Assembly (NCBI GenBank): GCA_947683625.1
Contig: CANTUR010000680.1
Coordinates: 496,001 to 560,000 of the forward strand
DNA length: 64,000 nucleotides
DNA from: Mallotus nudiflorus
Taxonomy: Eukaryota; Streptophyta; Magnoliopsida; Malpighiales; Euphorbiaceae
Direction of reading: 5' to 3'
The notes beneath the pieces were generated by a model. It saw only the letters and a program-made list of their open reading frames with translations, was not told the DNA's origin and did no database searches. The position numbers and the translations under genes are program-made. Position 1 is the stretch's first letter. Every line of letters begins with the position of its first letter. This document shows, piece after piece, positions 55,641 through 64,000 of this stretch.

Positions 55641-57237
55641 AAACTTAGAGAGAAGATGTTGAATCTAGTTTAATTCTATTATTATGTTTATGAGAGCCTT
55701 ATACTTACTCATGGTTGAAGAGCGGGCAATGGTCAACTATTTCTTGGAACATCATAATATCAAATTTCTTTCTAAATAAATAGCAAAGCTGGTGGTCAAG
55801 CATTTGTCATATGGGCAACCATCCCAATCACTATCAGAGAAGCATTGTAAAGTTGTTAGTGGCTGGCTATCAAAGAAAAGTGAGCAGTTGATTGTGTGTT
55901 TAAGGTATTGAAGTAGCTATTTAAGTGCTTGCTAATATAAATCAGTAGGAGCATATAAGAATTAGCATAATTTATGGATAAAGAATGTTATATCTAGTCT
56001 GGTCAGTGTGGTATATTATAAAGCTTTAATAAGTTGACAATAAAGAGATGGATTATTGTAAGGAGTCCTAGGAATTTTATTTAGCATCAATGAAGTTTCC
56101 ATTGGAGTTAGACATCCTTTTATATCTTGGAGTCCAAATTTATGAAGGATATCAGTTATATATTTTGTTTGGTTAAAAATGTAACCAACTAAGTTTCGAT
56201 TGACTAAAATGTTAAGAAAATAAGTGAGCTAACCAATATCTTTTATCAAAATTGTGGCTTTAAGAGCTAAGATAGTATCATTAATATGTGCTAAGGAAGT
56301 ACCTATTATGATTATATCATCAACGTACACTAACAGTAAAGTGACGTCTAAATTTTATAAGTATAAAAAGAGAATGATCTACCTAAGAATTAACAAAGCC
56401 AATGGAAATTAGAAACTATATGAGACAATGGTATGATGCATATAGAGCTTGCAAAGATCATATAAAGACTTGTATAATAAATCAACATAGTTAGGGCAAT
56501 CAGAGTTAATAAATCCCTGAGGCTACTCCATGTACATTGGTTCCCAAAGAAAACCATATGAAAGTCATTTGACACATTGGTTTGGTTAGTGGCCACTTAT
56601 TCATCGATGTTACGGACAAAATAAGGTGAATTATTGTTACTTTTAATACTAGGTTGAATGTGTTTATATAGTTAATGCCATTTTGTTGATGATAACCCTT
56701 GCCAACCATACTTGCTTTGAAGTGGGAGATGGAGCTATTTGGATTGCATTTTATGCAGTAAATCCATTTATTTCCAATGATGTTTTGAGTCAGGGTAAGG
56801 CATAAGAGTCCATGTTTTGTGAGCATAAGTGCATTAAATTCTTCCTGCATTATTATATGGCATGCTTTGTGTTTGTTAGCTTCAATGAAGGTGGAGGGTT
56901 CAATGATTAGTTTTAATAAATGGGTTAGAAAGGTTTGATGTTTTTTTATGGTGGTGGGTAAAAGAGTCATTGGATGGGTATGGATTAATAATGTTTGTGA
57001 TGGTGTGTTTATACATCAGGTGTTGGATAATTGTTGAGGATTATAATGAGAGATGTCAATAATTAAATTGAGGCCTAGCAGTGATAAGGAATTAGGAAGA
57101 TAAGATAAATAGGTAGATAAGGATGAGGGAGAGTGAGATGGTGTTTAAGATGAGGTGGGTTGTTGTGTGGATAGAAAGGAGGTTGGTAGAGTAAAAGGAG
57201 ATTAAGGTGTTATAACAAAATTAGAGGAAGTTGAGTA
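55640..57237 (-). pseudogene. copia RT and RNase H relic
   Basis: On the minus strand the domain opens EPSTFIEANKHK (about 56900) and runs NIIGNKWIYCIKCN, SISHFKASMVGKGYHQQ, GINYINTFNLVLK (56970-56506), then after a shift LLEEVYMHQPQGF. The catalytic Tyr-Val-Asp-Asp is intact (56316-56327). Further on come LNILVNRN and YITDILHKFGLQD (about 56180-56130), and RNase H ends ARSSTMSKYKALINIIIE (about 55735-55680). At higher coordinates (57000-57237) lies the Pro/Thr/Ser-rich linker between integrase and RT. Several frameshifts and stops occur. Confidence 0.85.
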
Positions 57238-58830
57238 TGTTGGGTTTTTATGATGTAAAATGTAATGGAAAAAAATTAATTCACAAAAACTCTAAACCTA
57301 AATCCATGTAATTCGAGTAAGTTGATTGAGAGAAATTCCAAACACTCACTAAGAAAATCTTATGGTAAGATGGTTGGAAGGAAGAGAGGGAGTTCACTCC
57401 AATGACACCCTACCTTAAGATTTTTGTGTACGTATTATTAGATAAAAGTGCCACCAATTAAGTAACACCCTCTTCTGGTATCCACATGAACAAGATATCC
57501 AAAGCAAAGATGGTGTGCTAGTGCCCTTTTCTCTCTAAGAGTCTTCTTAGTTTTTATCTTTATATGTTCTTCTTTCTTTCATAAAGAAGTGGAGGAAAAA
57601 GGAGGAGAATAATAGCTTAACCCTAAACCCAAGAGAATGAAATGTATTTATAGCCATCCTTTTTAGGGTTTCATAAACCTCTACTTACCAAAACAATTTT
57701 GCTAAGTTTAAACTTCTTTTTCTACTTTGATTCTGATTCTAAAATTAGAATCATTTCTTACATATTTGGATAACTCTTACCTTAAATAAATTAGGAAATA
57801 AATAACTATTAATATATACACATATAAATATTTATTTATTCACTTATTTATTTATTCTTTTATAGATATTATTATTGGGTTAATTAACCTAAGTATGCTT
57901 TAGGTCTGTTCTAAGTGTTTGACCCTGTAAGTTCACACAATATTGGCAGTGGACCTAAAATTCCCATTTTAGCCCACAAGTCATAATTGGTATCTAGTAA
58001 GACATTATGACATCCTAAGTTATGTGAAGGCAGATAATCTAACATAACCTAGTGCATAGTGTGTACTTTACTCCTTTTGTCATGCAATATATTGGTTGAA
58101 CATAAGGCATGGAATATGTAATCCTTATATTGTTTAATAATATTATTTCTTGATCCTAAGTAGACTGATACTGATAACTCTTTATTTGATATTGATAACT
58201 CTTCATCAATATATCCTATCATGGCCATGCATTTCTCTTTAGTCCAACTCATCAAGGGGTCCATAGATATCTTCTTATAATTAATGAGGGACAAATTTCA
58301 TCTTAATCACTCACATTCATCATATAACTCATTCTATATCCAATCACAACCTATTTTACCATCTGGTTAAAGATAATGTTGGGATGTGTCAAAATATAGA
58401 ACTCATCATGTAGGAAACCATGGTGATTTCAGGTCAAAGGACTCAAATAATACTACTATAATAAGAATTACCTATGACAACTATCCATGTAATATTCTTA
58501 TATTAGGTCGATCCAATACTTCATTTCACTAAATATGTACCTATGAGTTAGACTTAATCATCAATAAAACATAATAATTAGTCAACTTCATACTAATCTT
58601 TATTTATTATTATTCCCAAAATTATGATTGACCAGGGATGTTTAGATTAGAATTCAAGTATCACTTAAGAGTTTTACTATCAAGTCATATACCTATTGAC
58701 CTTAGGTAAAATTAATTAATCAATGATACTATATGAATTAGCCAGTATAATAAAAATGTCTCATTTTAATAAAGTAGAAATATGACAAAGTCAAAGTATA
58801 GCCATTATATAATTGGCCTAGGGCATATCA
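57238..58830 (-). repeat. LTR-like insertion (probable solo LTR) within copia pol
   Basis: Copia coding on both sides is interrupted by about 1.59 kb of unrelated sequence. On the minus strand it starts TGATATGCCCTAGGCCAAT and ends AAAACCCAACA, with canonical TG...CA ends. A TATAAATACATTTCATTC promoter-like word (57652-57645) sits at three quarters of its length. No 5-bp target duplication is obvious at these edges, so the boundaries may be off by some bases. The 81-codon minus frame 58049-58294 within it has no family match. Confidence 0.55.
57645..57652 (-). promoter_or_regulatory. TATA box of the inserted LTR
   Basis: TATAAATA on the minus strand in the context GGCTATAAATACATTTC, a strong plant core promoter word. 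Confidence 0.55.
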
Positions 58831-61161
58831 CTAATAAAGTAGAAATAGAATTACATACCTAGAGTGGAAGGGAGATTAAAATTTAGTTGTAATCATGTTG
58901 ATGAGCTATCATAGGATTGTTGTATTAGTGGGAACTTAGAGCTATCATGCTCAACAAAATGGGCATGCCATGAGATATAGATTTGGCCTATGTAGTAGTC
59001 TAAATAATGATGACCATGGTGTTCAGTAGATGGTTCAAGGTAAACACAATATGTTGATCAATATGAAAATTTATGGGTGTTGTAAGGTCTAAGTAGTGGG
59101 TAGACGGAGCAACCAAAAACCTTTATATTAGTATACTTTGGTGAATGGCTGAATAATTTGAATGATCGACATAGACCCTCCAAAATTGGTGTAGCGTGAC
59201 CATTAATCAAATTGATGGTTGTGTTAATGGCATAGGACCAATAATGGAAAGAGAGAGAAGAGTGAGCCAATAAAGTGAGTCTGGTATCTACCAAATGCAT
59301 AATTTTTCTTTTAGTGACCCCATTTTGTTTATGTGTATATGGACAAGCAATGCGATGTTTCATTCCCTTAGTTTGAAGTAGAGAAGTGAGGCTTTGAAAT
59401 TTGTCACCAAAGTCTAATTAAAAGGCTTTAACTTGAATGCTAAACTATCGCTCAATAATGGCTAAGAAATTGGTGAGCATTATTTTGACATTGCATTTGT
59501 CTTTTAGGAAATATATCCATGTATACCTTGTAAAGTCATCAATAAAGAGAATAAAGTATTTGAAGCCAAGGTTAGATATGGTGGATGATGGTCCCCAAAT
59601 ATTATAAAATATTAATTCAAATGGAAATTTGCTAGAGTGTTTAACTAAAGAAAAGACAAATGGCTTGATTTACCAAGCAAACAGGAACTACATTGAACTT
59701 TATTACAACTTTTTGAATAAAAGATATTTTGACTAGCTACTAGTTGGAGAGTTGTTTGGTCATATGGATGTCCAAACCGTGCATGTTAGAGAGATAAAGG
59801 AACCTTCTTAGTGAGAAATGCAATCTGAGATGGGAATTTATAGATGCCATTATTAAGTGCTCATTTTATAAGCTTCTTTTTTATGTTTTAATCCTTAACA
59901 TAAAATAAAGAGGGCTAAAATTCAAAATAATAGTTGTTATCCTTACTAAATTTTTGAAATAATATTAAAGGCTTTGTGATATGAGGTACATGAAGGGTAT
60001 TGAGTAAAAAAAGGGAATGAATAGGTGAAGTGATGGATGATGTACCCGTGTGTGTTATATGAAGGCCTTTTCCACTATAAACAAGCAACTGCTCATGACC
60101 ATCAAAAGGTTATGGGAGCTATAGGACTCCTAAATAAGGAGTAATATAAGAGATTACTTCTATGTCGGCTATCGATGGCTACATCATAGAGGAAGAAGAG
60201 GGTGATGGTATAACTAGTGATGAGTTTGTAGGATGGAGGTATTGGACTAGCAAGTGAGTTGTAATTTTGGTAACAACATCAACAATTATTTGTGGTATGG
60301 TTAGTTAGGCCATAGATTTAGTAGCCGATTTGTGAACCTCTACCTTATATGCATTTCCAAGGATAAGGGCTAGTGAGACGACTCTAAAAAGTTAAGGAAA
60401 CTGGTGATGAATAAAGGGTCATAGGTTGGTATAGTGATAAAATGTGTAGAATCGGAGGATTTTATGAGGAATTGGGTTTGTAGGTGATGTGAGAAAAAAG
60501 TGGTTCTTTGTGACTTTTAATTAAGATTTCATAAGCAGCCATTTGGATATAAAGCTCATTAAATGACACAAGTTCAACTCTTAAATTCAATATGGCAATA
60601 ACACTCTAAAATTCAAGTTTGATGTTACAAAAAATTATTGCATTGAATTCAACTGGAGTTAGAATTCGTCTGGATATAGAGAGTTCATCAAAAAGAGATT
60701 TTACTTTGAGTAGATATTAAGTGATAAAGAGATCATGTTATTTTAGTTCTTGAAGTTTGATGTTAAAGTGTAATTGGCAATTTTGTTAGATGGCACCAAA
60801 GGTGTTGGTTAGAGTTTGCCAGGCTGCAAGAGAGGAGGTGATGTTGGTTACATATAGAAAATTTTCCTTAGAGATGAAGGAGAGAAGAAGTTGGGTTTTT
60901 TTTGGAATGGGTAAGGTATGTAGGATCAGGAATAAAATTAGTAGGATTGTCGATGTTGGGAATAGTTAGTGAAGGTGTCGGATTAGAACCATCAATGAAC
61001 CTAGTTAGATCTTAAGAATTAAGAAGAGCAAGGAGCCGTGTTTTCTAGGCTACATGATTTTTAGAGCTTAGTTTGATAGAGAAGTTTAATTGGGTTGAGG
61101 TGGAGGTGGGTAGAGAAGAAGTAGTAATATGGATATTTTGAGTATTTGTGTTTGAAGCCAT
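58831..61161 (-). pseudogene. copia gag, protease and integrase relic
   Basis: Gag starts at ATG 61161 directly after the primer site (MASNTNTQNIHITTSSL; then LTRFIDGSNPTPSL and SFDELSISRRILTPVEFNA). Protease-end traces with FNFSPLYFML lie near 59910. Integrase zinc region reads CNKVQCSSCLLGKSSHLSF (about 59720-59660), the core IDDFTRYTWIYFLKDK (about 59545), and 59363-59058 carries CPYTHKQNGVTKRKIMHLVD, VFGCSVYPLLRPYN. The DDE glutamate of NGVAERK is Lys here, so the enzyme would be dead even without the stops. It ends near 58870 (GQIYISWHAHF) at the LTR-like insertion. Confidence 0.83.
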
Positions 61162-61165
61162 TTAG

Positions 61166-61178
61166 GCTTTAATACCAT
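61166..61178 (-). promoter_or_regulatory. primer-binding site of the copia element
   Basis: On the minus strand it reads TGGTATTAAAGCC, a decayed initiator tRNA-Met site, two bases after the LTR end and just before the gag ATG. Confidence 0.75.
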
Positions 61179-61180
61179 GT

Positions 61181-61243
61181 GAAAGCTAAAAGCAATTGAT
61201 TTATGAGAGAAATTTGTAAATTATGTATTTGCAATACAAATGA

Positions 61244-61286
<43 letters not shown>

Positions 61287-61338
61287 TTAACAAAAATCAA
61301 ACATTACATAACTATCAGTTATCAACTGCACCCAAACA
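61181..61338 (-). repeat. short 5' LTR of the copia element with internal (TA)n
   Basis: On the minus strand it starts TGTTTGGGTGCAGTTGATAA and ends TTTTAGCTTTCA, 158 bp long. A (TA)n run (61245-61283) occupies the likely TATA region. Confidence 0.75.
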
Positions 61339-61995
61339 ATTATGCCAAATATCTTAAAATTGAAATTTTCAGATAGATTTGTTATAAGTTTTAAATATTT
61401 TCTTTATTTACATTAGTAAATATATAATGTAATATAAGTATTCATATCAATAGTGCAACCTATAATATTATGTCAATGTCTCAATATTTAATTTTAACTA
61501 AAATCATTAATAATTGGTTATATAACAAATAACCAACTTAAAATATTTATGCCAAAGTCAAAACTATAAAAATATTTATAATAAATCATAAACGTTGGGT
61601 TTTTAATCCAATGCCCCAATTTAAAATTAATTGCATATAGGTTTTTATTCCCATTATTATTCAATATGTTTTACAATGCCTATACAATTAACTATGCAAA
61701 GCATTAGGCCATAATAAATTCTTCAAGTCAAGCATAATTAAAAAATGCATATGTAGATGAAATTAAGCTATTACAAATCCAACTTTATGCTATTATATTG
61801 CAGCATAAAATACAATATAAACTTCCATCCAGCCAAGAACATAAATAATTTTAATTTTAAATAATGGTGTGAGCTAGTTGAGATGGAATAGCCTTAGTAT
61901 ACAAAGCAAATACCACACAAGAAATAGTTGGTCCTACCCAAAACACCTAGTGCTTGTCCCATAGATGGCCCCCTCAAACAATTGTTGGACCTATG
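61339..61995. other. AT-rich spacer, no supported gene
   Basis: No coding similarity is visible. It separates the copia LTR from LTR Y2. Near 61930-61990 it becomes less AT-rich with no recognisable feature. Confidence 0.5.
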
Positions 61996-64000
61996 TGTAG
62001 ACAGCGGGGTTTAGCGCGCGTCCAAGATTTTAGCAACCATGACATTGTTTAGGCTCAGGGCCTTAAAGAACAAACTAACCATTGTCACAAAGATATGGCG
62101 TGGAGATGAGAAGTCGCCACCCAGGGTAATAACTAGACAATTTGATTGGTGGTACTCGATTCTTTAAAAGAAAATTAGTACCAAAACTAGGAGATTCTGG
62201 ATACGGAATACTAACTTCTCTTAGTCTTGTGTTCATTTAGAATAATTTTATAAATGATTATTTCACCCTCTAATTACATGCAATTCTATTAAAACCTAAT
62301 TAACATCCATCTACCCAAAAAGGTAACAAGTCAATATAATTACAAGTAAAAAATGCACTCAAGATCACATTGTCCCTAAGTCTAAACTATGTTAATTTTA
62401 TTAAAAAAGTTAGTTAAATCTACATTTTATTTACAAGTGAAATGGACTAAAAGTGGGCCTACATTTTATTAATTCATGAGCCTAAATCTATTTTTTAGTC
62501 TTTCTAAGATATGAGCTTAAGTGTATTCAATTTTAAAGAAAAATTAAATTAGTGGGCCTAAGTCTAACCTAGTTTTATTTTAAGTGAAATGTGGGCCTAG
62601 GTCTATTTATTTTAAAAGAAATGCAATTAAGTGGACTGAGCTAAGTCTAAACAAGTTTAAATTAATTAAGTGGGCCTAAAATCTAATTAACCTAATGGGC
62701 CTAAGTTGATTTTAATTATTTAAAGTCCTAAACCATTTTTAAACCTATTTATTTAGTGGGTTAGACCTAAACGTGGGCTTAGGGCCCAAAAACATAAAAA
62801 CATAACAATCCCAAAAAACATAAAAACATAACAAAATCAAATCAAACACACATTCACATATGATTTCTAAAAAAGCCTAATTTAATTAGATACAAACCCT
62901 AATTAACTAAAGCCACAATTAATTTTAATTAATTTTTACCCAATTAATCCTAATTACTAATTAATTGTAAAGTGCAGAAATTTAAATCTTTTACTATTCC
63001 TACTACTAGGGCTATTACAAACTACGTACAAAATTAAAATTAATAATTATACACCAAAAAATTAAAATAAATTACACAGGATACAAAAATGTAGAACAAA
63101 AATTAAAATCCTAAGAACTATTATTAAAACAGTACAGGTTCATCCATGGCATTCCATGGATCTTCTGTTCAATTAAACATAGACGGTTTCCTCTTCCTCA
63201 ATCCACATACAGACATCAAAAGAAGAAAAAAACAATCAAATTAGTAGTGAAATTAAATAATAAATAATTAATGAAATGAATAAAAATCATAGAAGAGAAG
63301 AAAGAAAAAAATGAATGTTGTGCATATGCCCTTTTTGGCCCCTCAGATTAGGATTTTCACTCTTGAAATCGACTTAGTGTTGATTTGATTATGGACTGAG
63401 ACTAAAATGGTTATATTGTCTGCCTCAAATGAACTGCAAAAATTAGGCTTTTTAAAAATCAAAGCTTTTTTTCATCTGTAAAAAATCCTCTCGCTCTTCT
63501 CTCGCCAAAAACACCTCTAGCCAAAAAACCCCCGCCCTCTCCTTCTCTCTTTTCTCCTTTTTTTCCTCCCTCCCGTATGCATGCAGACTCTGCTTTTTAA
63601 TGCAAAGTCTGCACATACTTAACTTCCTCCAAAGGAGGAACAAACCTATCTCATCAGATCATATAGCGTTTGTTTTTATTTAAAAAAAAAAAATCTTATG
63701 TGTTTCTTTTTTAAAAAAACATTATCATATAAAAATTTGAATTTTTCAACCAATCAAAACACTGAAAAAATCAATAAAAATAAGGAAAAATATGTGAAAA
63801 AAAATCAAATAATAGAATTATTGTACATCGGTACTGTGCAATGCCGACCAACATTGTATAATGCTGATCGGCATTACACAATGTCCGTCGGCATTACACT
63901 AATGCCAATCCTAAAATATATATATATATTAACTTTTAATTAGCAAAAAACCCTTGAAAAAATGACTTATTTGCAATCAAATCCTAAAAAATGTTACAAT
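61996..64000 (-). repeat. LTR Y2 (second copy of the Y-family LTR), cut by window end
   Basis: It aligns in the same orientation with 12900-15000: AAGATATGGCGTGGAGATGAG, AAGTCGCCACC, TACTAACTTCTCTTAG, the GGGCCTAAG field (62440-62790), CATGGCATTCCATGGATC and, at 63835-63910, a hairpin cluster with GC-richer arms. On the minus strand its end reads CTGTCTACACA. Whether it is a solo, 5' or 3' LTR cannot be decided because its U3 start lies past 64000. Short frames in it (63452-63943) are not genes. Confidence 0.75.
63835..63910 (-). repeat. hairpin-forming cluster in LTR Y2
   Basis: Inverted repeats follow one another, for example arms GTATAATGC and GCATTACAC around TGATCG (63856-63879) and arms TGCAATG/CATTGTA around CCGACCAA. 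The arm words ACAATG and CATTGTA also occur in the 61-bp array upstream of LTR Y1. Confidence 0.65.

Larger units (their letters stand above)
55640..61338 (-). mobile_element. Retrofit/Ale-like Ty1/copia element, 3' truncated
   Basis: On the minus strand: a short 5' LTR (61338-61181), a primer-binding site, gag, protease, integrase, RT and RNase H in copia order. It is interrupted between integrase and RT by a 1.6-kb LTR-like insertion (57238-58830). RNase H breaks off near 55640 and no 3' LTR is found. The very short LTR and the gag and RT motifs fit the Retrofit/Ale lineage. Confidence 0.85.

Noticed and set aside
58049..58294. 81-codon minus-strand frame possibly gag-like
   Set aside because: It lies in the U3-like part of the LTR-like insertion and I recognise no gag motif.

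Overview
This window looks like heterochromatic, repeat-rich DNA from a flowering plant, most likely a eudicot. It is strongly AT-rich, has many (TA)n and (TAA)n runs, and its recognisable protein-coding matter is almost all decayed transposon. I see no intact host gene, no tRNA or rRNA gene and no CRISPR array. Every large coding relic carries stops and frameshifts, so most short reading frames are chance or fragments.

Layout: 1-10126 is the 3' part of a Tat-type Ty3/gypsy element on + (pol relic, an antisense gene with a plant mobile domain, two tandem-repeat fields, PPT, LTR A). 10127-11496 is AT-rich spacer. 11497-24662 is a nested minus-strand Tat complex: LTR B (same family as A, inverted), an LTR of a second family called Y here, a 61-bp tandem array, two + strand genes antisense to the elements (plant mobile domain and DUF7745-like), a minus-strand gag, a leader and LTR C. 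24663-27203 is the 3' end of a Sirevirus-like Ty1/copia element with a ladder of polypurine tracts and an LTR. It abuts a minus-strand Tekay/Del-like chromovirus cut off inside RT (27204-31102, with 5' LTR and PBS). 33690-34486 holds plant LINE fragments. 34524-37325 is a chromovirus that has lost PR-RT-RH. 38528-45701 is an Athila element with both LTRs and a perfect 5-bp target duplication. 46244-48648 holds one orphan ORF and a GRF-like membrane-tailed ORF. 48952-50733 is bounded by inverted repeats. 51480-54429 is a minus-strand MULE transposase pseudogene. 55640-61338 is a minus-strand Retrofit/Ale-like copia element interrupted by a 1.6-kb LTR-like insertion. 61996-64000 is a second copy of LTR Y running off the window.

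How the parts relate: the sequence records repeated nesting. In the Tat elements, genes with a plant mobile domain lie antisense between gag-pol and the 3' LTR, and tandem repeats sit just upstream of the 3' LTR; both are known habits of this lineage. The least expected signal is a shared hairpin grammar: variable arms around a near-constant TCGRTC/TGATCGG-type loop. It recurs in the 61-bp array (two hairpins per unit), inside both LTR Y copies, and on both sides of the antisense mobile-domain gene.
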